NCBI RefSeq assembly: GCF_030150285.1
Contig: NZ_JASLGE010000041.1
Coordinates: 35,026 to 99,025 of the forward strand
Direction of reading: 5' to 3'
Length of the DNA: 64,000 bases
From: Pseudomonas sp.
Lineage (GTDB): Bacteria > Pseudomonadota > Gammaproteobacteria > Pseudomonadales > Pseudomonadaceae
In this document: piece after piece, positions 17,316-25,487 of the stretch
How the letters are laid out: every line of letters begins with the position of its first letter
How positions within the stretch are numbered: position 1 is the stretch's first letter
Notes under the pieces: generated by a model
Told to the model about the DNA's origin: nothing
Databases searched by the model: none
The model's input: only the letters and a program-made list of their open reading frames with translations
Position numbers and translations under genes: made by a program

Positions 17316-18711
17316 GGCAAGCACCTGTAGCAAGGGGAATGGCGAGACGGCCGGCGCTGAGCTCTGCCACCCTGGCCCCACAATAAAAACCCTGGCAGCG
17401 ACCCATGCAGGCGCGTGTTCTACGTTTCAGGCCGCCCAGATCACCGGGGGGAAGCGCACTGGCCAAGGCTTGCTCGATTTCTCTGAGGGTGACCATTTCA
17501 CAGTGACAAATGATTTCACCGTAACCGGGTCGTTGATAATCACGCGGCAAATGCTCGGCCAGGTTAGGCAGTGTGGGCCATTGCAACTTGGGCTCGGCGA
17601 TGGGCGAATGGCGACCGTCATACAGGCTAAATACATGCCGGGCGATCCCCAGTGCCGCGGTCAGGCCCGTAGATCGGATGCCGCCGACGGTGATCCAGCT
17701 CTGCCCCTCGACCCGACGCACCCGGTACTCTTTCTTTTCCGAGGCCGGGCGCAGGGCCGCGTAAGTGGCCGTGACCGGCATACCCTCAAGCGCCGGAATA
17801 CGCTCGACGGCCGCGTCGACCAATTGGCGCAGCACCTCGCTGTCGAGCCCCGCATGAACACGGTCTTCCTGTTCTTCAGCCGTAGGGCCCACCAACAGAT
17901 TGCCGTACACCGTTTTGGTCAGCACGATGCCTTTGGTGCGCTCGTTGGGCACGGGCAAAATAATGTTCGTCAGGTAGCGCGCGGCGGCCTTGTCAAAGAC
18001 CACAAACTGGCCTTTGCGCGGGTGAATGGAGAAGCTCGATTTACCCAGCAGCTTTTGCTCCAGCAGGTCGCCAAACAACCCGGCGCAGTTGATCACCGTT
18101 TTACCGCGCACCACCCCGCTGCTGGTCTCAAGCGTCCACGCCTCACCGTCAAATTGCCCGGCGTTGACCTGCGTGTTGAATTTCACTTGAGCGCCCAGCA
18201 TCAGCGCCTGAAGCAAATACCCCAACGGGGCCGACCAAGGGTCGATCAAAAACTCCCCAGGCACTTCCACCGCGCCCCGCGCATTGAGCGCCAGGTGCGG
18301 CTCGAGGGCATGTAACCGATGGCGATCAACCAGCGCAACGTCGGCGATGCCGTTGTCATGCGCCTGCTGAACAATGCCCTGCAACTTCTGCAAGTCATCC
18401 CCGCTCCAGGCAACGACCAGAGCTCCGGATTTCAGCACCGGCAAAGACATCTTCGCGTGGATATCCAGGTATTCGCGGTAGCCGTCTTTCATGCACTGCA
18501 GTTCAAGGCTGCCGGTGGGCGCATCGAACCCCGTGTGCAAAATGGCGCTGTTACCTTTGCTCGCGCCTGAAAGAATATCGGCACTTTTTTCCAGCAAAAG
18601 CACCCGAGCCCCTTCGAGCGTGAACCGCCGTACCATCGCGCAGCCCACAACGCCGGCACCGATGACCACCACGTCGTAGGCATCGGTCTGATTCGGGAAT
18701 GATTTCGTCAT
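17302..18711 (-). CDS. GlpA-like FAD-dependent oxidoreductase with BFD [2Fe-2S] domain
   Basis: A 469-residue protein with a DAO fold (YDVVVIGAGVVGCAMVRRF, then GASKGNSAILHTGFD near residue 50, typical of glycerol-3-phosphate dehydrogenase GlpA and L-2-hydroxyglutarate oxidase) and a C-terminal BFD-type iron-sulfur domain (IICHCEMVTLREIEQAL and TRACMGRCQGFYC, four cysteines). The start MTKSFPNQTDAYD follows a weak AGG. It leads a three-gene operon with a second flavoprotein and an FGGY kinase. Together they resemble the GlpA plus accessory subunit arrangement found beside glpK in anaerobes, here under a DeoR regulator and beside an EutH-like permease. The natural substrate is not determined. 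Confidence 0.85.
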   Translation of the reverse strand: MTKSFPNQTDAYDVVVIGAGVVGCAMVRRFTLEGARVLLLEKSADILSGASKGNSAILHTGFDAPTGSLELQCMKDGYREYLDIHAKMSLPVLKSGALVVAWSGDDLQKLQGIVQQAHDNGIADVALVDRHRLHALEPHLALNARGAVEVPGEFLIDPWSAPLGYLLQALMLGAQVKFNTQVNAGQFDGEAWTLETSSGVVRGKTVINCAGLFGDLLEQKLLGKSSFSIHPRKGQFVVFDKAAARYLTNIILPVPNERTKGIVLTKTVYGNLLVGPTAEEQEDRVHAGLDSEVLRQLVDAAVERIPALEGMPVTATYAALRPASEKKEYRVRRVEGQSWITVGGIRSTGLTAALGIARHVFSLYDGRHSPIAEPKLQWPTLPNLAEHLPRDYQRPGYGEIICHCEMVTLREIEQALASALPPGDLGGLKRRTRACMGRCQGFYCGARVAELSAGRLAIPLATGACHESR

Positions 18712-19638
18712 GATCAAGCCTATCTGATGAAGTGACAGCATCTTTAAATGCTCAGACAGGGTGCAGGGCATATGCCACTGACCGATTGAGTGCCGGGATG
18801 ACCGATTGGAAAACCCCATTCACCCAGCCACTGATTAACCGCCGCCAAACCGCCCGCGCACATAACGTGCAAAGCATAACTCAGGAGGCCGTTTTTACTG
18901 GGTAACGAGCTTAAACAACGGGGGGTGAGCGTACGCGCCAGGCATTGACCGCGGTCAGCAGCGATCTCAGTATTCCGTCAAAACAGGACAAACGCTCCCT
19001 GCCTGTGGAGTCAGTCATAAAATCAGAAAGTGTTACCAGGCTACACAACGCGGATAATTGTGGTTACCTTCGCCCTCTTTAAAGGCCAAAACCCTTGTTC
19101 AAGAGATACCTTTTGCTGGCATGCACCGAAATGCGATGCCGGTTACCTGCAAAACAATGATTGTTTACACCTGGAACAGACAAAAAATCGGTCACAAAAA
19201 CGCTTTAACCTAGCGTAACTAACGTAAAACAACATAAAACACACAGAAAACTTGATAGAACGCCCGGCACCTCACATTATTCATACCTTCATTTCGCTCC
19301 ATACGTCTTCAGGATGAAGGCCCTTAAGCAGGCTTATAACGAGTCAGACAGGGTTCACCACGCCCATGGCACAGCACACACGTCGCAGGACTTCTGCAGC
19401 GCTCGGTGAAACTGCGCTGACAACAGGCTCCAGGTGCTCATTTACGACGCGTAACGTTCTGCGCGACTTTCACGCGGGAACTTTACTTAGAGAACCTTCG
19501 TTCTGTACGTAAAGGCCAGTCAAGTTTATCTCTACATGAAATTTATAAAATAATAGATGTGCTTCAGAGTGTTCTCCGACTTGCCGCCGCCGTGCGCAAA
19601 GTCGATCTGAGCGATTTAGAAGGCAAAAGAAATAATTT
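18712..19638. other. Long intergenic region with possible XRE-like remnant
   Basis: No intact gene is supported in these 927 bases. The first 200 bases must carry the promoter of the oxidoreductase operon. A 55-bp repeat copy lies at 19,399-19,453. Around 19,490-19,630 the plus strand reads, without a start codon, LRSVRKGQSSLSLHEIYK and later RLAAAVRKVDLSDLEGK, which is reminiscent of an XRE-type helix-turn-helix protein end; if real it is a decayed fragment. The base composition falls toward AT from 19,180 on, as in the following secretion-cargo genes, suggesting acquired DNA. Confidence 0.4.
19399..19453 (+). repeat. 55-bp direct repeat, left copy
   Basis: Fifty-four of 55 bases match the copy at 21,491-21,545 in the same orientation (starts GCGCTCGGTGAAACTGCGCT, ends CATTTACGACGCGTA). 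The two copies bracket the PAAR, amidase and immunity genes. The sequence resembles a Pseudomonas intergenic repeat, so it may be a common element rather than an integration scar. Confidence 0.85.
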
Positions 19639-19926
19639 CTATTTTCTCTTACACTGGTTAAGCTCTTGCTGGCTTTGCAACGTTGTTGTTATGCCTAACC
19701 TATACTTGCAGTACTGAATTACCAAATACCGATCCGAATCGCTTAGCTCACTCAATTTTTTGTCATCTGACTCATTCGCAAAAATATTTTCAAAACTTAT
19801 TTGAAATGTCGGACTTTTCTTAATGAAAAATACTTTTTCCGGATAGGCATCTTCCATTTTTTCGTACACTCCAACATAGAGAGCAACGACAAACATACTC
19901 AACATAATAACCAGAAACGATTTCAT
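19639..19926 (-). CDS. Candidate periplasmic immunity protein for the PAAR-amidase effector
   Basis: A 95-residue protein with an N-terminal hydrophobic segment (MKSFLVIMLSMFVVALYVGVY) that would act as signal peptide or membrane anchor, followed by a small hydrophilic domain with two cysteines near the end (VIQYCKYRLG, ELNQCKRK). I recognise no family. Its ATG overlaps the stop of the amidase gene by four bases (ATGA), and it has low G+C content. Peptidoglycan amidase effectors act in the periplasm, so a small anchored protein encoded directly after one is the expected position and form of its immunity protein. That role is inferred from context only. Confidence 0.6.
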   Translation of the reverse strand: MKSFLVIMLSMFVVALYVGVYEKMEDAYPEKVFFIKKSPTFQISFENIFANESDDKKLSELSDSDRYLVIQYCKYRLGITTTLQSQQELNQCKRK

Positions 19927-20501
19927 GACAAAGGCGGCCGTAAAAGTTTATTTTTAATTCTAAGATCCCTAACCACGCCCATCCCAATATTTCCAGGGCA
20001 AATCTTCCCCTCACCCGCTTGCATAGGAAATTCACGATGCCCTCCTAGAGTTGTCACCCTGAAAACACCTGTTAGTGCCTGGATCAAGGTCTGCAGAGCG
20101 TCAATTTGTATAGCGGGTATTTCCTGATCAATATTCCCATTGAACATTTCGAGAGCCTGACGTGCGAAAGCAACTATGTCGTTACCTTCTTCTGCAGTTG
20201 TCAGGTTTCCTAGCAAAACTATACCAATGACTCCAGTGTTGTAGTTATTTACGCTTGAACCTTTAAATCGAATATCGCGCCCCTCAAATACTTTACCCAT
20301 ACAGTCGATGCCGTAGTGATAACCGATATCATCGAACTTCACCTGATGTGCGCTCTGAATAGCACGCATTTGCCCAGCGCCAGCACCACAGCCGACGCTT
20401 CGACCTGCATGATGAAGGGCGATCATCGAGTAGTCCCAGTCATGGCCCATTTCGCCTTTTACATTATGCGCTCCCCAAGATGATCGCTCTACAAACTCAC
20501 A
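19923..20501 (-). pseudogene. N-acetylmuramoyl-L-alanine amidase (PGRP/Amidase_2) domain, C-terminal half of a split PAAR effector
   Basis: The amidase domain is complete only if read from 20,501, in the frame CEFVERSSWGAHNVKGEM, whose SSWGA is the conserved start of PGRP-like amidases. No ATG, GTG or TTG exists in that frame between an upstream TAA (20,508-20,510) and the ATG at 20,450, which would cut the motif off. Visible zinc ligands are the histidines of IALHHAGRS, the histidine of GGHREFP and the cysteine of ICPGN; YHYGIDCMGKVFEGRD is also diagnostic. It cleaves the bond between muramic acid and L-alanine. The preceding PAAR gene ends 13 bases inside this frame, so one base seems lost (or a -1 slip occurs) at the ATGGGTGTG junction. 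An independent 175-residue protein from 20,450 remains possible. Confidence 0.75.
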
Positions 20502-20944
20502 CCCATTTTATAAAGGTGTCTAATAATTGCTTCTCGAGTAGCAGCTCTATCATTGACAGAGATGGCGATGGGATTTGCCGGCTGGCCGGGCTTAACTTCC
20601 TGTGCCTTTGCTACCGTAGTGAACGTAGATGGGCCGGTTCTGCGGGGTGCTTGCAGTGTAGATTCTCCGCTCCCATAACAGGCCGTAAACACAGAAGGGA
20701 TCAGTCGGGCGTTACAGGGGCAATCGCTGAAACTATCCAGCGTGCCGGCCATAAGTCTTCCATGACTATCGATGTATGAAATCCCACCACGGATCCGATA
20801 AATTTTTCCGTCCTGTCCACAAAAGACCCGATCGCCTTCCCGAGCATGCAGGAGGCCAAACATGTTGACGCTGTCATCACCATCCAGAACTGTGCCACCG
20901 CAGGTGGTTTTGTCACCCAGCCCAATGAAATAACCTTTAGACAT
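20489..20944 (-). CDS. PAAR-domain protein, N-terminal half of a PAAR-amidase type VI effector
   Basis: A 151-residue protein starting MSKGYFIGLGDKTTCGGTVL, the PAAR form used by Pseudomonas evolved effectors; the PAAR fold sharpens the VgrG spike and carries cargo through the type VI secretion system. Cysteines at CGG, FCGQDG, CPCNAR and the small-residue turns fit metal binding at the tip. A linker (residues 95-130) leads to DRAATREAIIRHLYKMG, where the reading ends at TAG. GGAGA precedes the ATG. In homologous genes known to me the linker runs directly into a VERSxW amidase domain, which here continues in another frame. No vgrG or other T6SS gene is in the window. Confidence 0.82.
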   Translation of the reverse strand: MSKGYFIGLGDKTTCGGTVLDGDDSVNMFGLLHAREGDRVFCGQDGKIYRIRGGISYIDSHGRLMAGTLDSFSDCPCNARLIPSVFTACYGSGESTLQAPRRTGPSTFTTVAKAQEVKPGQPANPIAISVNDRAATREAIIRHLYKMGVSL

Positions 20945-21614
20945 TAATTTTTATCTCCGTCTTATCCGAACGCGCACACGATGTTCCCGACCACAGGTTT
21001 TGACTGTCAGTGTTAAACTGGCGACGCCGTGAAACAATACAACAGCATCAAGCCTTATCACTTAGTCCCGCCAGATAATGGGTAAAAAGTCCTCTGCCAA
21101 TTGATAATCACCTCGCCATTGCCATGAGCGCTGCCGACTCGGCAACAGGGCTAATACAGCATTAATTTGTATGATTCTTAACTACTTTCCTGATGCTTTT
21201 CTTTTGTCACTTGGGCCAATGCGTCGTGACTTGCGCACATTAAGGTGGTGTTCATGAGTGCAAGAGCTTGATTAAGCGTTGTACAAAATAGCTCTGCGCT
21301 CGCTGAGTTTGCCTTGCCTGACCCTCGCTCTAATACGTTTCGTACAGGCCCTGGCAAGCAACACATTGGATCTACGGGTAACAAAAGAAAATAGGAATTT
21401 TCCGAAGAGTTCACTTCGCGATAAAGTTACTGACCCGCATAGTCACACCACGCATGGCGCTTGCCCCCAGGCTCTGTACGCAATGTATCTGCGCTCGGTG
21501 AAACTGCGCTGACAACAGGCTCCAGGCGCTCATTTACGACGCGTAGAGTCGTGCGACCCCGGTTGTATTCTCGCCTGTTTTCGCCTTGCCAGCGTTTGCT
21601 CGGCAGGTTTCTTC
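20945..21614. other. Intergenic region upstream of PAAR gene
   Basis: No gene is well supported. A 78-codon minus-strand reading frame at 21,178-21,414 (GTG start, no Shine-Dalgarno, no recognised family) is possible but weak. The right copy of the 55-bp repeat is inside at 21,491-21,545, followed by sequence (TCGCCTGTTTTCGCCTTGCC) typical of Pseudomonas intergenic repeats, which continues to the end of the hydrolase gene. Confidence 0.4.
21491..21545 (+). repeat. 55-bp direct repeat, right copy
   Basis: Same orientation and 54 of 55 identical bases with 19,399-19,453. The distance between copies is 2,092 bp and contains only the PAAR, amidase and candidate immunity genes. Confidence 0.85.
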
Positions 21615-22514
21615 TTAGCGGCGACAAACCCGATCTTGCAGGGCCTTGATGCATCGCCACATCAGCACGGGGTTGGAATACATGGGGAAATGCCCGCAGT
21701 CGGGAATGCACGCCAACTCCACGCCTTGGGCGGCAATGCTCTCAAGGTAGGACAGGTGTGCGTTGGTCGCGCCGTACAGGTACTGGCGTGGAAAAGGCAA
21801 CGCGAGAAACATGTCCATCAGTGTGCCCTGATCGGAAAGCTCGACCATCGATTCGAAAATGCTGCGCACCGCCCCTGCACGTACTTTATGGGCCAGGCTG
21901 GCCGCATAGAGCGCGCTGGCCGGGTCGCGAGCCAACCGCGTGCGCGCAATAAAATCCTTGAAAAAGCGCGCATCGTCTTCACGGGGATGATCGTGAATCT
22001 GCCGGCTGAGAAAGCAATCTTCCGGGGCGATGTTGCCTTCAATATCGACAAAACTCAGCACCCGCCCAGGCTCGGCGTGAGCAAGCATCAAGCCCGTCAG
22101 GCCGCCCATGGAATGGCCCACCAGGTGAAATCGGTCGATGCCCAAATGGCCCAAAACGGCTCGTGCCGTGCTGACCATCAAGGGAATGTTGATACGCGTC
22201 AGGTCGGCACACACCGTCTCACCGCAGCCGGGGGCGTCGTAGGCAATAAACGGGTGCCCGTCGAAAGCAGCTTGCAGCGTGATGTCGGCATAGTCTTCTT
22301 TGGTGGAACCGAAACCGTGCAAGAACAGGATGGGGGCTTTCGGGCCGCCACGGTGGATGACCGCAAGGTCGAGCGCAACACCGTCGATGGTCAACGCCAG
22401 TGTCTCGTGTATGAAGCGGGCGGGCTGGGCCACGGTTAAAAGATCCTTCGCTGAAACGGTCACTGTCAACGTCCTGGCCGGGTTTGTAAAATACGAAGCC
22501 GCGAAGCCAGCCAT
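21615..22514 (-). CDS. Alpha/beta hydrolase
   Basis: A 299-residue alpha/beta hydrolase fold protein. The oxyanion segment is APILFLHGFGSTKEDY, the nucleophile elbow GHSMGG (serine near residue 137), and the likely catalytic histidine is in IPDCGHFPMYSNP near the C-terminus. Sequence type suggests an esterase or a carbon-carbon hydrolase of aromatic catabolism, but substrate cannot be read. The gene begins nine bases after the stop of the LysR gene and is co-directional, so both are probably one transcript. It may act on a compound of the pathway encoded by the divergent RraA-like and aminotransferase genes. Confidence 0.88.
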   Translation of the reverse strand: MAGFAASYFTNPARTLTVTVSAKDLLTVAQPARFIHETLALTIDGVALDLAVIHRGGPKAPILFLHGFGSTKEDYADITLQAAFDGHPFIAYDAPGCGETVCADLTRINIPLMVSTARAVLGHLGIDRFHLVGHSMGGLTGLMLAHAEPGRVLSFVDIEGNIAPEDCFLSRQIHDHPREDDARFFKDFIARTRLARDPASALYAASLAHKVRAGAVRSIFESMVELSDQGTLMDMFLALPFPRQYLYGATNAHLSYLESIAAQGVELACIPDCGHFPMYSNPVLMWRCIKALQDRVCRR

Positions 22515-22523
22515 AGGCCGAAC

Positions 22524-23423
22524 CTATGGAAAATGGCGTTCCTTCGCCAGGTCGATCATGGCCTCGACCAGTGGGTTGTGGTGCTCGACATGCCAGGCCA
22601 TGGCGGTGGTCACGACATTGGTTTCCGGGTGCAAGGGGCGCACCACCACGTTTTCCGGGGCCAGTTTTTCCATCGACTGGGGCACCAGCGCAATGCCTTG
22701 GCCGCAACTGACAAACGCGATTTGCGACGACACCGAACGCACCTGATGCAACACGCGGGGCGAGAACCCGCTGGCCTTGCACAGCCCGACCACGTAATCG
22801 AAGTAGACCGGGCTGACATCCCGCGACGCCATGACCAGGGTTTCATCAGCCAATGACGCCAGTGCCAGGGTCGGTTGGCACGCCTGAGGGTGGTCGCTGG
22901 GCAGCGCCACGGCCAGGTGATCCTCGGCAAGGGGCACCGACGCAACGCTACGCCCCAGGTTGCCCTCCAGACGCGCAAACGCCAGGTCGATATCGCCACT
23001 TTCCAGCAGAGGAATGGCCTGAGCGCTGTCGATTTCCCTGACCGAAACGGTGATCAGCGGATGATCCTGCTTGAAGCGCTCAATCAGCGGTGGCAGCACA
23101 TCGATCATCGATGAAGTGATCGCCCCGACCGTCAATACACCGGCATGGCCGGCGACCGCTTCATGCACGGCCAGTTCCAGCCGTTCTAGTTGCTCGGCAA
23201 ACTTGCGCACCGCCGGAAGGATGGCGGCCCCGGCGGGCGTGAGCTGTGCCCCCCGCCTGGAGCGAATGAACAATTGCATCCGCAAGGAGTGCTCCAGTGC
23301 CTGGATCTGTTCGGTCAAGGGCGGTTGCGACATGCCCAGACGCCGAGCGGCGCGGCTGAAACTCTGGTCTTCAGCCACGGCCAGGAACAGCCAGAGGTGG
23401 CGTATCAAGCGGAAGTTGATCAT
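22524..23423 (-). CDS. LysR-family transcriptional regulator
   Basis: A 299-residue LTTR. The N-terminal winged helix reads LIRHLWLFLAVAEDQSFSRAARRLGMSQPPLTEQIQALEHSL, the classic LysR pattern, followed by an effector-binding domain (VLTVGAITSSMIDVLPPLI). It is divergent from the first RraA-like gene, with about 110 bp to the start chosen for that gene. In that space an ATAGxTT and ATACCTAT pattern around 23,430-23,480 could be its operator. By the usual LTTR rule it should activate the divergent RraA-RraA-RraA-aminotransferase operon in response to a pathway intermediate and repress itself. Confidence 0.93.
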   Translation of the reverse strand: MINFRLIRHLWLFLAVAEDQSFSRAARRLGMSQPPLTEQIQALEHSLRMQLFIRSRRGAQLTPAGAAILPAVRKFAEQLERLELAVHEAVAGHAGVLTVGAITSSMIDVLPPLIERFKQDHPLITVSVREIDSAQAIPLLESGDIDLAFARLEGNLGRSVASVPLAEDHLAVALPSDHPQACQPTLALASLADETLVMASRDVSPVYFDYVVGLCKASGFSPRVLHQVRSVSSQIAFVSCGQGIALVPQSMEKLAPENVVVRPLHPETNVVTTAMAWHVEHHNPLVEAMIDLAKERHFP

Positions 23424-23531
23424 GACGGCTATCCATAGGTTTGGCGTATAGATAGCTTAGCTTCTTCGTAATATACCTATCAAATGACCTTGCACATACT
23501 CAAGCCTCACCTACACGAGGCCTGCCCCCAC

Positions 23532-24194
23532 ATGCGCTTGAAAACACCGCTTGACCGTCTTGCGGCTCTGGACACCAACACGGTCTCCGACGCCCTGGAT
23601 TTCCTCAATCTGCCAGGGGCCACCCGCGGCCTGATGCCGTTGTGGAACGGCCCGAAAGTAGTCGGCCGGGCAAGCACGGTGCAACTGGGCCCGAGACAGG
23701 ACGCCGCCTCGACCGCCCACCTCATCACCCCCGTGGTCGAGCGCATCACCACCGATGACCGGGTGCTGGTGATTGCTGGCGGCGTCGATGGCATCTCCAG
23801 TTGGGGTGACATTCTGGCCAACGCCGCCCGGCAAAAAGGCATTCGCGGCTCGGTGATCGACGGCTTCAGCCGCGACATTCGCGGCAGTGCCGATATCGGC
23901 TACCCGGTGTTTGGCCGGGGCGTGACGATGATCAGCGCACGCAACCGGCTCACTCAGCTAGCGAGCGCCGTGAAGGTGCGCATGGCCGGTGTCGAGGTGG
24001 ATGAAGGCGACTATGTGATCGCTGACGAATGCGGATCGGTCTTCGTCGCGGCGGCGGTGATCGAGCCGGTGCTCGACCTGGCCGAGCGTATCGCCCACCG
24101 CCAAGGCGAGATGGTCGATGCCGTGCGGGCCGGGCGTTCCGTAGAAGACGTGATGCATGACCGCCATTTCGACGCCCTCCATGAGGAACACTGA
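23532..24194 (+). CDS. RraA/HMG-aldolase family protein, copy 1
   Basis: A 220-residue protein of the RraA / 4-hydroxy-4-methyl-2-oxoglutarate aldolase fold. The lid and metal-site motifs are recognisable: NTVSDALDF, ISSWGDILANAA, GSVIDGFSRDIRG (the conserved arginine-aspartate pair that binds substrate and metal) and EVDEGDYVIADECGSVFV. The last is atypical, because most members have DDDG where this has DECG. I prefer the ATG at 23,532, 11 bases after GAGG; an ATG at 23,484 has no ribosome site and lies on the presumed transcription start. It is the first gene of a four-gene operon divergent from lysR. Confidence 0.82.
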   Translation: MRLKTPLDRLAALDTNTVSDALDFLNLPGATRGLMPLWNGPKVVGRASTVQLGPRQDAASTAHLITPVVERITTDDRVLVIAGGVDGISSWGDILANAARQKGIRGSVIDGFSRDIRGSADIGYPVFGRGVTMISARNRLTQLASAVKVRMAGVEVDEGDYVIADECGSVFVAAAVIEPVLDLAERIAHRQGEMVDAVRAGRSVEDVMHDRHFDALHEEH

Positions 24195-24195
24195 G

Positions 24196-24861
24196 ATGAA
24201 CCTGTCCGACAACGATCTGGTAAACCTGTTCGAAGGCCTGGATACCCCGGGCGTGTCTGATGCCCTGGATAAACTGGGCCTGCCCGGGCAGGCCTTCGGG
24301 ATCATGCCGCTGGCCGACTACGGCTCGGTAGTCGTGGGCCCGGCCTTTACCGTGCAGTACGTCAGCGCCAGCACCCCGCCGGGAACCGTGGGCGATTTTA
24401 TGGACGACGTGGCTCCCGGTGATGTGGTCGTGATTGCCAATAACGGGCGCACCGACTGCACCGTCTGGGGTGACATCATGACCCAGTACGCCCTGGCCCA
24501 AGGCATCGCCGGCACAGTGATTGACGGCGTTTGCCGGGACGTGAGCAAGGCCTTGAACGAGGGTTACCCGCTGTTCAGCCAGGGGCGATTTATGCGCACC
24601 GGCAAAGACCGCGTTGAGGTCGTCGCCGTCAACCAACCAGTCTCGGTGGGCAACGCCCGGGTGTGCGCTCGCGACATTGTGGTGGCCGATGCCAACGGCG
24701 TGGTCATCGTGCCCCGTGAGCGGGCGCGGGAAGTGGCGCAAACCGCACGGCGCATCGAACACGCCGAAACGCACATCCGCGAACTGATCGCCGCGGGCAA
24801 AAGCCTCAAGGAGGCCCGCGCCGCCTTGGGTTATCACACCCTGCAGAGTCAGCAACCATGA
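24196..24861 (+). CDS. RraA/HMG-aldolase family protein, copy 2
   Basis: A 221-residue paralogue of the preceding gene: GVSDALDKLGLPGQAFGIMP, TVWGDIMTQYALAQGI, GTVIDGVCRDVSKA and VVADANGVVIVPRE. It keeps the arginine-aspartate pair and a canonical strand after VVADANG. Start ATG at 24,196 is two bases past the stop of copy 1, with GAGGAAC before it; its end overlaps copy 3 by four bases. The three copies differ enough to suggest different substrates or a hetero-oligomer rather than recent duplication. Function in the family ranges from class II pyruvate aldolase to RNase E inhibition; the operon context here favours catabolism. Confidence 0.85.
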   Translation: MNLSDNDLVNLFEGLDTPGVSDALDKLGLPGQAFGIMPLADYGSVVVGPAFTVQYVSASTPPGTVGDFMDDVAPGDVVVIANNGRTDCTVWGDIMTQYALAQGIAGTVIDGVCRDVSKALNEGYPLFSQGRFMRTGKDRVEVVAVNQPVSVGNARVCARDIVVADANGVVIVPRERAREVAQTARRIEHAETHIRELIAAGKSLKEARAALGYHTLQSQQP

Positions 24862-25487
24862 GCCTCAGCCACGATTATCAACACCTCGCCAAAGCACTGG
24901 GCAGTTCCACCCTGTACGAAGCCTGCGGCTTGCCCTGCGCGGTCGACCGCCAGATCCGCGCCGTGTGGAAAGGCGCGTTCATCGCCGCACCGGCTTATCC
25001 GGTGCAATGCTCGCCCGGTGACAATCTGGGGTTGCACCTGGCCGTTGCCCGCGCGCCGCGTGGCAGCGTTTTAGTGTGCGACACCGCCGACTTTATCGCA
25101 GGTTACTGGGGCGAAGTGCTGACGGTGGCTGCCAAAGTAGCCGGCATCGCGGGTCTGGTCATCAACGGCGGTGTGCGCGATATCGCCGCACTTGAAGCCC
25201 ATGGCTTTGCCGTTTTCGCCCGGGGTATCTCGGTGCAGGGGACTGTCAAAGCAACCGCCCCTTCGGTTGGCGAACCGTTCACGTTCAGCGGAGCGCCTGT
25301 CAGTGCCGGCGACCTGGTGGTGGCTGATGACGATGGCGTCATTATCATTCCCGCCCAGGCCGTGGACCGTACGCTGCGCGAAGGGCAACAACGCGCGGAC
25401 AAAGAAGCCGTGTTTATGGCCCGGTTACGCGACGGGCAAACCACATTGGCGCTGATGGGCCTGGCCGTACCGGAAGAGCACGCATGA
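24858..25487 (+). CDS. RraA/HMG-aldolase family protein, copy 3
   Basis: A 209-residue third member: SSTLYEACGLPCAVD, GYWGEVLTVAAKVAGI, GLVINGGVRDIAALE and LVVADDDGVIIIPAQAV, the best match of the three to bona fide HMG/CHA aldolases (GGVRD and ADDDGVxxxP). Translation is coupled to both neighbours through ATGA overlaps. As the most canonical copy it is the best candidate for the actual aldolase that yields pyruvate or oxaloacetate from a 4-hydroxy-2-oxo acid. That is inference from motifs. Confidence 0.85.
   Translation: MSLSHDYQHLAKALGSSTLYEACGLPCAVDRQIRAVWKGAFIAAPAYPVQCSPGDNLGLHLAVARAPRGSVLVCDTADFIAGYWGEVLTVAAKVAGIAGLVINGGVRDIAALEAHGFAVFARGISVQGTVKATAPSVGEPFTFSGAPVSAGDLVVADDDGVIIIPAQAVDRTLREGQQRADKEAVFMARLRDGQTTLALMGLAVPEEHA

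Noticed and set aside
20489..20510. Canonical X-XXY-YYZ slippery heptamer for programmed -1 frameshifting between PAAR and amidase
   Set aside because: The bases around the junction (TATAAAATGGGTGTG) do not form such a heptamer in the PAAR frame, so a mutation or sequence error is more likely than programmed slippage.
21178..21414. Possible 78-residue minus-strand protein
   Set aside because: GTG start without Shine-Dalgarno, no recognised family, and it lies in repeat-rich intergenic DNA. It might be a real small gene but cannot be supported.
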